Positions 25,596-35,075 are shown, numbered from the stretch's first letter. The stretch is DNA of 64,000 nt from Hamadaea flava (GCF_024172085.1 NZ_JAMZDZ010000001.1:1612001-1676000); one strand, 5' to 3'. Translations and numbers: made by a program. Notes: generated from the letters alone by a model not told the origin.

Positions 25596-28500
25596 ATGTC
25601 GGCCGTGATCAGCGCCAGTTCGCTCCGCCAGTCCGTCGACAAGCTCTCCTACCCGCAACGCGTACGCCTGCTGGCCCAGCACGCTCGCCGGACGGCGGGT
25701 ACGCCGGAGTTGGCGGCGGTGGTGGCCGAGCTGAGCGCCGGCGACAGTTTCAGCCGGGAGATGGCGGTGCTGCTCGCCGGGGTGGCGCAGGACGGGGTGG
25801 CCCTGCGTCCCTTCCGCACCGATCCCGACGGCGTCATCCGGGCGCGGGCGACGAAGCTGTGGCTGCTCAGCGGAGCCGCCGGGCACTCGGCGGTGCGGGA
25901 GTTGCTCGACGACGCCCCGCTGGCGACGCGGCAGGTGGTCTACGGCCTGCTGCGGCGTAAGCGCAGCCGGGTTCGGCTGCCCGGCTTGGCCGACGCGATC
26001 GTCGACGGCGTACGCGCCCGGTTCGGCGACGACGAGGCCAGCCGTCTACTGCCCGCCTGTACGCCGGAGACGGTGGCCCGGCTTCTCCCCGAGATCGGCC
26101 CGCGCAGCACGTGGTACGCGACCGTCACGGCGCATCCGTTGCCGGCGCTGGCCGAGGCCCGGCGGCAGCTCGCCGACCTCCCCGAGGCGCAGCGCAAGAG
26201 CTGGTGGAACTGGCCCGGCGGGGGCATCCTCAGCGCGTCGGCGACGCAGCCGGAGGCCGTGCTCGACCTGCTGGCCGAGTACGCCCCGGCGGCCGCCCTG
26301 CCCGGGGGCGGCATCGATCACGTCCGGCTCGCCAAGGCGTACCCGGAGCGGTTCCTGGCGCTGATGCTGGAGCCGCGGCGCGCCAACTGGTTGCGTCGCG
26401 CCACGCTGCCGCGGCCGCTGCTGTCGGCGTTCCGGCGATTGCCCGACGATCAGCTCATCCAGCTCGCGGTACGCCTGCGGGAGGCCGGTCGGCTGCCGGA
26501 ACTGCTGGCCCGGCTGGCCCCGAGTCGCCGTGGCGCGATCTTCGACGGCGCGTACGCCGGTGTCGACCGGACCCAGCTGATGCTGACCGACGTCCACCTG
26601 GAGGTGCTGCCCTGGCAGCGGCGGGTCACCGAGGCGCGGCGCATGCTGGCACTGGAGCGTACTCAGACGACAGTGCTCCGGGTTCGGCTGACCGGGTTCC
26701 TGCCCTGGGCCGAAGCCGAACCGAAACTGCTGGCGGCGGCCCGCTCGCCGGTCGCCGACGAGCGCGCGTACGCGTACGAGCATCTCGCGTGGTGTGCGGC
26801 CAGGTCGGCGGACCCGGGGGTCGTCACCCAGTTGGTCCAGCATCTGCTGCGGCTGCGCAACGAACAGGACCCGGTCCGGTCGCGCGCCCTCGCGGCGTTC
26901 GCGGCCGTCGCACCGCGGTTGATCGAACCGGCCACGATCGACGACTTGACGACCGTCTTCGGTGACGCGCTGGCCGCCCGCGACGCGTCGGCGACCACCC
27001 GCTCCGCGATTCAGCAGGTCGCCCTCGGGGTGCTGGTGACGCACGCCGCCGACGCCACGCTGAGCCAAGCCGCGCTGTTGTGGCTGGAGGCGTTGTTCGG
27101 CGACGATCGGCTGCCCTACCTCGGCCGGTTGGAGCTGCGGCGCGGGCAGGAGCACCAGGCGTTCGCGGCCGTGCGCGAGTGGATCGACAGCGGTGTGCGT
27201 CGCAACAAGTACGCGCTGCTACTCGCTTTCACGACGGCGCTCGGGCGTCGTGCGTACAACCTGGTTGATCTGCAGGCGATGCTGCGCGAGACGATCCGCG
27301 TGGCCCGGCCGTCCACTGTGGTGCGGAGCGCGATCGAGCTGTGGCTGGACGATCCCGCGCATCGCGACACACGGGTCGAGGAGGTGCTGCGCGCGGATCT
27401 GTCGGCGATCGCGGTGCCGACGGTGTGGTCGATCGTGCAGGGCCGGCGCACCGACCTGCTGGACCTGGTGCTGGGCAAGAAGGCGCCGGCGGGCGCGTTC
27501 ATCGCGAAGGGCGCGCGATGGGTGCCCGGCTACGCGAGCCACGTGCGGCGCTGGCTGCCGCGGCACCGCGCCCGGTGGGTCGAGCTGTTGAGCGGCATCG
27601 TGGCCGACGCCGGCGCGACCGTCAGCGCCCGCTGCTCGGCGATCTGGTCTGCGGCGCGTGTGCCGGACCTCGGCTGGGCGGTCGCCGAGCGCTGGCACGA
27701 CTCCCCCAACGTCGCGCTCGCCGAGGCCGCGCTCGGCGCGCTGCCGTGGACCGACCGGCCGGCCGAGGCGCTGCCGCTCCTGCTCGCGCACACCGGCGAC
27801 GATCGCGCGCGGGTCGCCGTCTACGCCCTGCGCCGCGCCGCGCGGTTCGTCACGCCCAGCGCGCTCGGCGAAGTGGTCACGACCGCGCTCGCCGGTCCGC
27901 TCAAGGTGACCAGCCGCAAGGAGATCACGCGCCTCGCCGCCGACTTCTCGGTGCCCCAGGCCGGCACCATCTTGTACGCCGAGTGGAGCCGGCCGGACGC
28001 GCATCGTGACGTGCGGGCCGCCCTCATCGGGGTGGCGCGCCTTCGCCTGGAGCAGCCGTCCTCGTGGCTGATCCTCACCGAGGCGGCCGAGTCCGGCGAG
28101 TACGCCGCAGTGGTGGCGCTCGGCGCCGCCTACCCGATGCTGCTGCCCGACCACGCCCGTACGCGCTACGCCGCGCTGATCCTGGCGGGCTGCCGCAGCT
28201 CCGACGAGAAGGCGGCCGACCACGCGTGGGCCCGCGTGCCGACGTGGGCGGCTTGGGCCGACGGTCTCGACGCCACGATCATGGCGGGCCTGACCGACCT
28301 GTCCCCGACCGGCCCCGGCCCGGCCGCCATCGCCACGCTCGTCACGTTGCTGCGTACGGGGGCCGGACAATCCACTGCCGACAGTGTCCTGCGCCGGCTC
28401 GTCGAACTGGCGGTGGCGGACCCGGACGACGATCCGCAGCGCGACCGCGTACCACTGCGACGCGCCCAGTCGACGCTGTCCGCGATCGCGACCGCCGTCC

Positions 28501-28922
28501 GCACCGACGACACCGGCTTCGACCGCGACGCTCTGGCCGGCCTCGCCCGATACGCCGCGACCCACGATCCGCTGCTGGTCGACGCCGTGTCGCTGCTCGT
28601 CCAGGTCACCGGCGAACACGACGTCGCCGAGATCTGCGACCGCCTGGCCGACCGGCCGGTGGCTGCGGCCGCCGTCGCCGATCTCGTCCGGGCGGCCGGC
28701 GTACGCCGAGAGTGGACCCGCGAAGTCGCGCCGCGTCTCGCCGAAAGCCTGCGGCAGCGGGGCGACCTCGCCGGTGGCCTGACCGCCGTCGCGCTGTCCC
28801 GGCTCGGCGACACGGTCGGATTCGCCGAGCCGTACCGGGAGCTGGTCCGCAGTCTGCGCTCCCATCCGGTCGCCGACGTCCGGGACGCCGCGTACGCGAT
28901 CCGCCTCAGCGACCACGTGTGA
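25596..28922 (+). CDS. Large HEAT-like repeat protein, function unknown
   Basis: A 1,108-residue protein made almost wholly of short amphipathic helix pairs rich in Ala, Leu and Arg, as in HEAT/ARM solenoids (for example RAYAYEHLAWCAARSADPGV, RVAVYALRRAARFV, HPVADVRDAAYAIRLSDHV). There is no signal peptide, membrane helix or catalytic motif. Solenoids of this type are scaffolds for proteins or nucleic acids. Trp-rich segments (SWWNWPGGG) and a KRSRVRLP patch may mark a binding face. The stop overlaps the start of the next membrane protein gene (GTGATG), so the two are translationally coupled. I cannot name the family. Confidence 0.75.
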   Translation: MSAVISASSLRQSVDKLSYPQRVRLLAQHARRTAGTPELAAVVAELSAGDSFSREMAVLLAGVAQDGVALRPFRTDPDGVIRARATKLWLLSGAAGHSAVRELLDDAPLATRQVVYGLLRRKRSRVRLPGLADAIVDGVRARFGDDEASRLLPACTPETVARLLPEIGPRSTWYATVTAHPLPALAEARRQLADLPEAQRKSWWNWPGGGILSASATQPEAVLDLLAEYAPAAALPGGGIDHVRLAKAYPERFLALMLEPRRANWLRRATLPRPLLSAFRRLPDDQLIQLAVRLREAGRLPELLARLAPSRRGAIFDGAYAGVDRTQLMLTDVHLEVLPWQRRVTEARRMLALERTQTTVLRVRLTGFLPWAEAEPKLLAAARSPVADERAYAYEHLAWCAARSADPGVVTQLVQHLLRLRNEQDPVRSRALAAFAAVAPRLIEPATIDDLTTVFGDALAARDASATTRSAIQQVALGVLVTHAADATLSQAALLWLEALFGDDRLPYLGRLELRRGQEHQAFAAVREWIDSGVRRNKYALLLAFTTALGRRAYNLVDLQAMLRETIRVARPSTVVRSAIELWLDDPAHRDTRVEEVLRADLSAIAVPTVWSIVQGRRTDLLDLVLGKKAPAGAFIAKGARWVPGYASHVRRWLPRHRARWVELLSGIVADAGATVSARCSAIWSAARVPDLGWAVAERWHDSPNVALAEAALGALPWTDRPAEALPLLLAHTGDDRARVAVYALRRAARFVTPSALGEVVTTALAGPLKVTSRKEITRLAADFSVPQAGTILYAEWSRPDAHRDVRAALIGVARLRLEQPSSWLILTEAAESGEYAAVVALGAAYPMLLPDHARTRYAALILAGCRSSDEKAADHAWARVPTWAAWADGLDATIMAGLTDLSPTGPGPAAIATLVTLLRTGAGQSTADSVLRRLVELAVADPDDDPQRDRVPLRRAQSTLSAIATAVRTDDTGFDRDALAGLARYAATHDPLLVDAVSLLVQVTGEHDVAEICDRLADRPVAAAAVADLVRAAGVRREWTREVAPRLAESLRQRGDLAGGLTAVALSRLGDTVGFAEPYRELVRSLRSHPVADVRDAAYAIRLSDHV

Positions 28923-29746
28923 TGATCAACGCGATGACTGCTGTGCTCCTGGCCAAACTGATCCTCGCCCCCACCCTGGTCGTCGGCTCCACGCTCGCCG
29001 GCCGCCGGTGGGGCGCCGCGATCGCCGGCGTCCTGGTCTCCCTGCCCATCGTGGCCGGACCCATCCTGCTGTTCAGCTGGCTCGACCACGGCGACCGGTT
29101 CGCGGCCGAAGCGGCGAGCGCCTCCCTGCGGGGCATCGCCGTCCTCGGCGGCTTCGCGTTGCTGTTCTCGGTGCTCTGCGCGTACCTGCCGTGGCCGGTC
29201 GTGCTGGGCGTGACCTGGGTCGCCTGCCTCACCGGCGGCGTACTCATGGCGCAGGTCCACGTCGGTCCGGTCGGCGGGCTGCTGCTGGCACTGTCGGTCG
29301 ACGCCGTCTGCTGGTACATCCTCTCCCGACGGCGGGCCGACGCACCGGTCGCGGTCCAGCCTCGCTGGTGGGACCTGCCCAGCCGAGCCGTCGCGACCGG
29401 GCTGCTCGTCGTCACGCTGACCACGGCGGCGTCGGCGCTCGGGCCGGAGATGACCGGCGTACTGGCGCCCTTTCCGATCGCGACCAGTGTCGTGGCGGCG
29501 TTCGCCCTGGCTCAGGCCGGTCCGGCCACCGCCGTGGCCATCCTCGCGGGAGTCCTGCGCGGCCTGCCCGGGTTCGCGATCTTCTGCTTCGTGGTCGCGC
29601 TGCTCGTCGAACGGCTGGGCGGACCGGCGGCCTTCGCGGCGGGCACTGCCGCCGCGTTGGCCACCGCGTTCGTTCTCCGGCCTCGCGTACGCGGGACGAT
29701 CACGTCGGCGGCGCCGTCGGGTTCGGCGTCTCCGTCGCGCAGTTGA
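28922..29746 (+). CDS. Multi-pass membrane protein, unknown
   Basis: A 274-residue integral membrane protein with about eight hydrophobic helices (for example LLAKLILAPTLVVGSTLAG, GIAVLGGFALLFSVLCAYLP, GFAIFCFVVALLV) and a Ser-rich C-terminus. No transporter motif is recognised. It starts at ATG 28922 (or the overlapping GTG 28919) inside the stop of the HEAT-like gene, and its end overlaps the convergent penicillin-binding protein gene by 47 bp. Coupling with the solenoid protein suggests a joint function at the membrane. Confidence 0.75.
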   Translation: MINAMTAVLLAKLILAPTLVVGSTLAGRRWGAAIAGVLVSLPIVAGPILLFSWLDHGDRFAAEAASASLRGIAVLGGFALLFSVLCAYLPWPVVLGVTWVACLTGGVLMAQVHVGPVGGLLLALSVDAVCWYILSRRRADAPVAVQPRWWDLPSRAVATGLLVVTLTTAASALGPEMTGVLAPFPIATSVVAAFALAQAGPATAVAILAGVLRGLPGFAIFCFVVALLVERLGGPAAFAAGTAAALATAFVLRPRVRGTITSAAPSGSASPSRS

Positions 29747-32315
29747 CCATCGGGATGCAGGCGGGCGTGGTCGGCGTGATCGGCGTCGGCGACACCCCGT
29801 TGGCGAACTGCACGCCGTCCGATCCGTAGCGCGACGGGTCGGCCAGCTTCTGCTTCGGCAGCTTCTTCGCGTCGCTGTAGTCCTTGACGAACTCCGACCA
29901 GACCCGATACGGCGTGCTGCCGGAGTTGATGGTCTTGCCGGTCTTCGGGTCGAGCACCGGGTAGGAACCGGCCGCGTTGCCGGTCCAGATGGCGACCGAG
30001 AACTGCTTGGTGAAGCCGACGACCCAGGCGTGGGCGTTGGAGGTGCTGGGTTGCCAGTTGCCGTTCTTGTCGACCGTGGCCCCCTCCCACGTGCCGGTCT
30101 TGGCGGCGACCTGGCGGCCGTCCTGCGCGCCCGACCAGCCGTGATCGGTGAAGACCTTCTCCATGGCGTAGCTGACGTCGTTGGCGACACGGCGGTTGAT
30201 GACCTGCTTGGCGTCGAGCTTCTCCCCCTTGCCCTGCACCGGCTCGTACTTGCCGGTGTCCGGGTCCTTCTTCTCGACCTTCAGCACGAAGTGCGGCTTG
30301 TTGTAGACCCCGCCGTTGGCGATCGTGGCGACGCCGGTCGCGTGGTCGAGCACCGTGATGCCGTACTGGCCGAAGCCGACCTGGCGGTCGAACGGCGTAC
30401 GCGACGCGTCGGTCTGGACGCCCTTGGCGGACAGGCTCTCGATGTTGTCGTTGTTCCACATATAGCGGACACCGGCCTGGTACGCCATCTTCACGACCTT
30501 GCCGGGGCCGATCTGCCGGGCGACCCAGTAGAACGGCACGTTGTACGACTTCATGAAGCTGAACTCGAGCGTGCAGTAGTCGCCGCAACTCGGGTTGGAC
30601 CAGCCGGCGTTGCCCAGGTTGAGCGACTTGTCCGGCTTGGCCTTCCACCGGCTCTGCAGCGACGCCCCAGCTTCCAGCGCCGCGGCGAGCGTGTAGATCT
30701 TCATCGACGAGCCCGGCGGGTGCCCGCCGACCAGCGCGCCACCCTGAGTGTTCAGCCCGGCCAGGTCGATCGCGGTGCCGTCGAGGCCGCCGTAGTACGC
30801 CATCACGCGGCCGTTGGTGTGGTCGATGACCACGCCGGCCGACTCCAGATCCTGCTTCTTCTTCGGATCGGTGACGATCTTGCGGCCGTAGAGTTCGGAG
30901 CCCTTCAGATCGGGCCGCGCCGCCGCTTCGAGCCGCTTCTGCGCCTCCGCGTCGATCGTGGTCGTGACCCGGTAGCCGCCCGTCTTGAGTTCCTGCGGCT
31001 CGATGCCCTGCGCCTTCAGCTCCTCGTACACGTAATTGATGACATTGCCGGTCGCCGTGCCGGCCGGCGAGCCCGGCTGGACCTTGATCCCCCACTCGGC
31101 CGAGGTGGTGACGGTCGCGTACTTGCGGACCTGCGGGAACTGCTGCTGCGCGCGTTCCTCCGGCGTGATCCACTTCTTCTCGACCATGTTGTCGAGCACG
31201 TAGCCCCAGCGACCCTTGGCCGTGTCCGGGTGCCCCTCCGGGTCGTAGATGCTCAGCTTGCCGCCGTCGTCGTACGGGTCGCGGATGACCGCGCCGAGCA
31301 CGGCCGCCTCGGCGACCGTCAAATCCTTGGCGCCCTTGCCGAAGTACGCCTGTGCCGCCTTCTCCACCCCGACGGCGCCCCGGCCGAAGTCGATGGTGTT
31401 GAGGTAGAAGCCCATGATCGTGTTCTTGTCGTACTTGTCCTCCAGCTTGCGGGCGAGAACCGCCTCACGCAGCTTCCGGGCGTACGAGATCTGGGCCTGA
31501 TCGGTCGCGATCTTGATGTACTGCTGGGTGATCGTCGAACCACCCTGCGACTCGTCGCTGGTCAGGTTCTTCCAGGCGGCCCGCATGATGCCCGTGTAGG
31601 ACACCCCGTGGTGGTCGAAGAAGTCCTTGTCCTCACCGGCGATCAGGGCCAGCCGCGACTTCTCGGGAATGAGGTTCATCGGGACGTTGATCCGGTTCGC
31701 GGTGCCGAGCTGGGCGATCTGCTTACCGTCGACATCCATGATCATCGTCGTCTGCGCGGTCTTGAAGTTCTCGGGCAGGAACTCGTCGACGCTGTCGAAG
31801 TAGTACGTCGTGGCGATCGCGCCACCGCCGAAGACGATGAGCAGAGCCGCGAACGACGCGAGCAGAATCTTGGTACGCCGGGCCTTCTTCGCCTTCCCGC
31901 CCGGCTTTCCCGCCGACTTCCCGTCCGTCCTCCCGTCTGGCTTCCCGTCTGGCGAGGTACGCCGAGACTGGGCGCCGCCCACTCGTTCCCGGTCATCCGG
32001 CCCGCCCACCGCACCAGGACCCGCCGGCCGTACGCTCGCCCGGCCGGTCGGGGGGACGGGGGCGGCGGGAACCGAGGCGCGCCCGGCCGATCCGGGTACG
32101 TTCGCCCGGCCGACCGAGGCCCGTCCCGTCGCGGCCGGGACGGTACCCGGAACAGAGCCCGGAGGTGAGCCGGGAACTGAGCCCGGGACCGGACCGGGGA
32201 CGGAAGCTGGGATCGAGCCTGGGACCGAGGCCGACCCTACGTGTGCCTGTCCCCGTGCGGGGCCGTCGTCATCCGCTGGAGTCTGCGAATGATCCTGGTC
32301 GCCGTACATCGTCAT
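29700..32315 (-). CDS. Class A penicillin-binding protein (glycosyltransferase/transpeptidase)
   Basis: An 871-residue bifunctional peptidoglycan synthase. The cytoplasmic N-terminus (about 145 residues) is a disordered Pro/Gly/Ser region with VPGS repeats and a basic stretch before the membrane helix (ILLASFAALLIVFGGGAIA). The GT51 glycosyltransferase domain carries AGEDKDFFDHHGV (catalytic Glu) and GGSTITQQYIK. The transpeptidase has the Ser-x-x-Lys box (PPGSSMKIYT), SYN (MKSYNVPFYW) and KTG (AAKTGTWEG). The C-terminus is another Pro/Thr tail. It polymerises and cross-links the cell wall. It is isolated on the minus strand, 1.6 kb from an MraY gene. Confidence 0.95.
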   Translation of the reverse strand: MTMYGDQDHSQTPADDDGPARGQAHVGSASVPGSIPASVPGPVPGSVPGSPPGSVPGTVPAATGRASVGRANVPGSAGRASVPAAPVPPTGRASVRPAGPGAVGGPDDRERVGGAQSRRTSPDGKPDGRTDGKSAGKPGGKAKKARRTKILLASFAALLIVFGGGAIATTYYFDSVDEFLPENFKTAQTTMIMDVDGKQIAQLGTANRINVPMNLIPEKSRLALIAGEDKDFFDHHGVSYTGIMRAAWKNLTSDESQGGSTITQQYIKIATDQAQISYARKLREAVLARKLEDKYDKNTIMGFYLNTIDFGRGAVGVEKAAQAYFGKGAKDLTVAEAAVLGAVIRDPYDDGGKLSIYDPEGHPDTAKGRWGYVLDNMVEKKWITPEERAQQQFPQVRKYATVTTSAEWGIKVQPGSPAGTATGNVINYVYEELKAQGIEPQELKTGGYRVTTTIDAEAQKRLEAAARPDLKGSELYGRKIVTDPKKKQDLESAGVVIDHTNGRVMAYYGGLDGTAIDLAGLNTQGGALVGGHPPGSSMKIYTLAAALEAGASLQSRWKAKPDKSLNLGNAGWSNPSCGDYCTLEFSFMKSYNVPFYWVARQIGPGKVVKMAYQAGVRYMWNNDNIESLSAKGVQTDASRTPFDRQVGFGQYGITVLDHATGVATIANGGVYNKPHFVLKVEKKDPDTGKYEPVQGKGEKLDAKQVINRRVANDVSYAMEKVFTDHGWSGAQDGRQVAAKTGTWEGATVDKNGNWQPSTSNAHAWVVGFTKQFSVAIWTGNAAGSYPVLDPKTGKTINSGSTPYRVWSEFVKDYSDAKKLPKQKLADPSRYGSDGVQFANGVSPTPITPTTPACIPMVNCATETPNPTAPPT

Positions 32316-32448
32316 CTGTCACACCGCTTCCGTTCCTGTGCGGCCTGATTCGCCACCGCCCTTTTCTACGACGCGATTTCGCCGCCGGGAGGTTGCCGCC
32401 AAGATCATTATGACAAGGCGCTGGTCACAGCTGGGCGGCGCAACCTGG

Positions 32449-32742
32449 TCACGCCTCGGTGGCGGACTCGGCGAGCCCGCGTACCGCGGCCAGGTGGGCG
32501 GTGAACGCCGTTGTTCCAGCTGGGGAGAGGCGAACCCAGGTACGTGGGCGCCGCCCGACGTATCCCTTCTCCACCTGCAGATAGCCGAGTTCCTCGAGGG
32601 CCACGATGGCCTTGGACAGGGTGGGGCCGGCGAGGTCACAGCGCTCGGCGATCGTGAGGAAGTCCGCCTGTTCGCAGCCGGACAGGAAGGCCGCGACCTT
32701 CAAGCGCGGGAGCGTCGCGAACGCTTCGTCGAAGCCGGTCAC
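32449..32742 (-). CDS. Winged-helix transcriptional regulator (HTH_34-like)
   Basis: A 97-residue single-domain winged-helix protein: FATLPRLKVAAFLSG, FLTIAERCDLAGPTLSKAIVALEELGYLQVEKGYVGRRPRTWVRLS. This is the compact regulator usually paired with a small membrane protein. GTG 32742 overlaps the stop of the upstream membrane gene (GTGA), so they form one operon. The perfect 13-bp inverted repeat at the operon promoter is its probable autoregulatory operator. The signal is unknown. Confidence 0.85.
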   Translation of the reverse strand: MTGFDEAFATLPRLKVAAFLSGCEQADFLTIAERCDLAGPTLSKAIVALEELGYLQVEKGYVGRRPRTWVRLSPAGTTAFTAHLAAVRGLAESATEA

Positions 32743-33194
32743 GAGGACGCGCGCCGGATCCCGGTCAGCGCCACCGCGGTCGCGCTGAGCAGGCAGGCCA
32801 CACCGAGCGCCCAGCCGACCCCGGCCAGCCCGGCGATCAGCGCCACCACCGCCGCGGTCGCCAGCGGAATCGTCACCGCCTGCCGAGCTCGGGGCGCGGC
32901 GAGCAGCCCGGCCGGTTGCGCGTCGCGCGGGATGTAACCCTGCCGCCGCCACGTGCGGACGGCGTACAGCGTCAGGGCGATCCAGGCGACGAACAGCGTG
33001 ATGCCGAGGATGCCGCCCGCCATGCGTACGGGGTTGCGGGCGAACGAGGCCAGCCCGGCTACGGCGACACCACCGACGAGCAGGCCGAGGCTGACCGGCG
33101 CGTACCAGTTGGGCGGGTTGAGCGGATCGCCGGCGGCCCGAGCCGAATGGACGGCGTCGAGGGCGGCTTGCGGCGAGAGGGGCTGTTCGTTCAT
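32739..33194 (-). CDS. Small membrane protein paired with the HTH regulator
   Basis: A 151-residue protein with four hydrophobic helices (VSLGLLVGGVAVAGLASFA, GGILGITLFVAWIALTLYAV, and two in AVTIPLATAAVVALIAGLAGVGWALGVACLL, here described only in part). The N-terminal 30 residues are cytoplasmic and Pro/Ala-rich. The function is unknown. It is the first gene of a two-gene operon with the winged-helix regulator. The ATG is 6 nt after a TACATT -10 box, so translation is probably leaderless. Confidence 0.75.
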   Translation of the reverse strand: MNEQPLSPQAALDAVHSARAAGDPLNPPNWYAPVSLGLLVGGVAVAGLASFARNPVRMAGGILGITLFVAWIALTLYAVRTWRRQGYIPRDAQPAGLLAAPRARQAVTIPLATAAVVALIAGLAGVGWALGVACLLSATAVALTGIRRASS

Positions 33195-33200
33195 GGCGAC

Positions 33201-33236
33201 AATGTAGCATCTAGTTTCCAGATGGAAACTAGATGC
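33201..33236 (-). promoter_or_regulatory. Promoter with perfect 13-bp inverted-repeat operator
   Basis: GCATCTAGTTTCC (33207-33219) and GGAAACTAGATGC (33224-33236) are perfect complementary arms around a 4-nt spacer. The operator lies directly against the -10 box TACATT (33206-33201, minus strand), which is 6 nt from the ATG at 33194. Repressor binding would block the polymerase. Confidence 0.8.
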
Positions 33237-33255
33237 GTTCTGTGACGATGATCAT

Positions 33256-33288
33256 CGGGTGCCCCGGCCGGGTCGGCGGGGGCACCCG
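33256..33288 (-). terminator. Hairpin terminator after the gene at 33297
   Basis: CGGGTGCCCC (33256-33265) pairs with GGGGCACCCG (33279-33288), a 10-bp perfect stem with a 13-nt loop, just past the stop codon of the 132-residue gene. Confidence 0.65.
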
Positions 33289-33296
33289 AATCGTCC

Positions 33297-33695
33297 TCAG
33301 GCGTCCAGGGCTGCGGTGATCTTGCGGGTCATGTCGGCCACCGTCGGACTGGCCTGCCCGCCGACCGCTGACTCCACCGCCAGCAGCACGATCTCCCGGT
33401 AGTTGGCGGCCTCGGCCGGAGCCTGCGCCGTCAGCAGGCTCATCGCCTCGGTCAGCGCCGGCAGCACCCGGTCGGCCAGCTCGGCGACCGACTTGCCACT
33501 CAGGTCCATGCCGCCCTTCTTCTCCGCCAGCACATGCCCGACCGGGCCGGTGGCCGAGGCCAAGGCGATCGAACCGTTCGTGGCGATCTTGTGCGGCGAG
33601 CCGCCGGCCGCACCGGCCGCCGCCAGCAGCGACACCGCGCCGTACGCGGCGGTCCGCAGGGTCTGCTTGTCCTGAGTGGTGAAGGTGATGGACAT
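33297..33695 (-). CDS. Hypothetical 132-residue protein
   Basis: A small, helical cytoplasmic protein: TFTTQDKQTLRTAAYGAVSL, ALASATGPVGHVLAEKKGG, VAELADRVLPALTEAMSLL, YREIVLLAVESAVGGQASP. It has no membrane helix or known motif; the Gly/Ala-rich first helix is compatible with oligomer packing. The frame is open to 33797, but ATG 33695 is preceded by AGGAGG with an 8-nt spacing. It lies between terminators and stands alone on the minus strand, divergent from mraY. I do not recognise the family. Confidence 0.8.
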   Translation of the reverse strand: MSITFTTQDKQTLRTAAYGAVSLLAAAGAAGGSPHKIATNGSIALASATGPVGHVLAEKKGGMDLSGKSVAELADRVLPALTEAMSLLTAQAPAEAANYREIVLLAVESAVGGQASPTVADMTRKITAALDA

Positions 33696-33905
33696 TTCGG
33701 TGCCTCCTGTGTCGGCGGTTCGTCGTTCTCTGATGCGACTACGATCGGCCGCCGCCCTGTCACCGCTCTGTCGTAGCTCTGTCACGCCTCCTGACACCGA
33801 TCACCCCGCAGCCGCCGCAGCGGCAACCCCTCGGCAGCCCCGGGCGTCTAGTCGTATGCTGGCGACTCGCGATCTTGAGACGCCCTCATCAGGAGGTATG
33901 CACCG

Positions 33906-35003
33906 GTGATCTCCTCCGTCGCAGCGGCGGCCGTGGCCTTCGTGTTCGCGCTGCTGTGCACCCCGTTCGCGGCCCGGACCCTGGTCAAGCTGCGGGCCGG
34001 TCAGCCGATCCGGGACGTGAACCCCGAAGCGCACCAGGTCAAACGGGGTACGCCGACGATGGGCGGCCTCGTCTTCGTGATCGGCACCGTGCTCGCGTAC
34101 ATGGTCGGGCACCTGGTGATGAACGTGCTGCCGGACGCGCAGATCGTCCCGCCAGGTCCCACGATGACGGGTTTCGTGCTGCTGGGCCTGATGGTGTTCT
34201 GCGGCGGCATCGGGTTCGTCGACGACTTCCTGAAGGTCACGAAGAAGAACACCGCCGGGCTGAGCGGGCGCTGGAAGCTGGTCCTGCAACTGGCCGTTGG
34301 CACCGGGTTCGGCGTCGTCGCACTGGGCTTCCCGAGTACGGCCGGTCTGTCGGTGGGCAGTACGCGGCTGTCGTTCGTCCGCGAGATCAGCTGGCTGGAC
34401 GTCGGCACGGTCGGCGCAGTCGTCGTGTTCATCGCGATCGTCATGGCGTCGACCAACGCCGTGAACCTCACCGACGGCCTGGACGGCTTGGCCACCGGCA
34501 CGTCGATCGTGGTGCTGAGCGCGTACGGGTTGATCTCGTTCTGGCAGTATCAGCACTGGTGCGCGGATCCGGCGGCGAACGCGGCCATCTGTTATGAGGC
34601 TCGCGATCCGCTGGAGACAGCTCTCGTGGCCGGCGCCGCCGCCGGCGCCTTGCTGGGCTTCCTGTGGTGGAACACGTCACCGGCTCGGATCATCATGGGC
34701 GACACCGGTTCCATGGCCCTGGGCGGGCTCATCGCCGGAGAGGCCGTCGCGACGCGGACCGTGCTCCTATTGCCGATCCTGGCCGGACTCTTCGTCATCA
34801 TCACGATGTCGCGGATCATCCAGTACACGTCGTACAAGACGACCAAGCGTCGGGTGTTCCGCTTGTCGCCGCTGCATCATCACTTCGAGATGGTCGGCTG
34901 GCACGAGGTCACCATCGTGACCCGGTTCTGGATCATCGCCGGCGCCGGAGTGGTCGCCGCGCTGGGCCTGTTCTACGGAGAGTTCCTCGGCCGGCTGCCC
35001 TGA
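33906..35003 (+). CDS. mraY: Phospho-N-acetylmuramoyl-pentapeptide transferase (MraY), outside a dcw cluster
   Basis: A 365-residue, ten-helix inner-membrane enzyme that transfers phospho-MurNAc-pentapeptide from UDP to undecaprenyl phosphate, giving lipid I. The catalytic motifs are complete: GFVDDFLK (Mg-binding Asp pair), [26 protein letters not shown] and [12 protein letters not shown] 33906 is chosen because AGGAGGT ends 9 nt before it. mraY normally sits between murF and murD in the division cluster. Here its neighbours are small unrelated genes, so this may be an extra copy; the rest of the genome would tell. Confidence 0.93.
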   Translation: MISSVAAAAVAFVFALLCTPFAARTLVKLRAGQPIRDVNPEAHQVKRGTPTMGGLVFVIGTVLAYMVGHLVMNVLPDAQIVPPGPTMTGFVLLGLMVFCGGIGFVDDFLKVTKKNTAGLSGRWKLVLQLAVGTGFGVVALGFPSTAGLSVGSTRLSFVREISWLDVGTVGAVVVFIAIVMASTNAVNLTDGLDGLATGTSIVVLSAYGLISFWQYQHWCADPAANAAICYEARDPLETALVAGAAAGALLGFLWWNTSPARIIMGDTGSMALGGLIAGEAVATRTVLLLPILAGLFVIITMSRIIQYTSYKTTKRRVFRLSPLHHHFEMVGWHEVTIVTRFWIIAGAGVVAALGLFYGEFLGRLP

Positions 35004-35022
35004 CTCTCTCGCCGGGCCGCGT

Positions 35023-35057
35023 CCTGGCCGGTCGGGGCCGGGTGTTCGGCGGCCAGG
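35023..35057 (+). terminator. Possible hairpin after mraY
   Basis: CCTGGCCG (35023-35030) and CGGCCAGG (35050-35057) can pair across a 19-nt loop, 20 bp after the mraY stop. The loop is long and the region is GC-rich, so this is weak. Confidence 0.35.
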
Positions 35058-35075
35058 CCGCTAGAGTGGCTCGAC

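Noticed and set aside
29487-32168. An 893-codon plus-strand frame opposite the penicillin-binding protein
   Set aside because: Antisense of a gene with complete GT51 and transpeptidase motifs; no ribosome binding site or domain.
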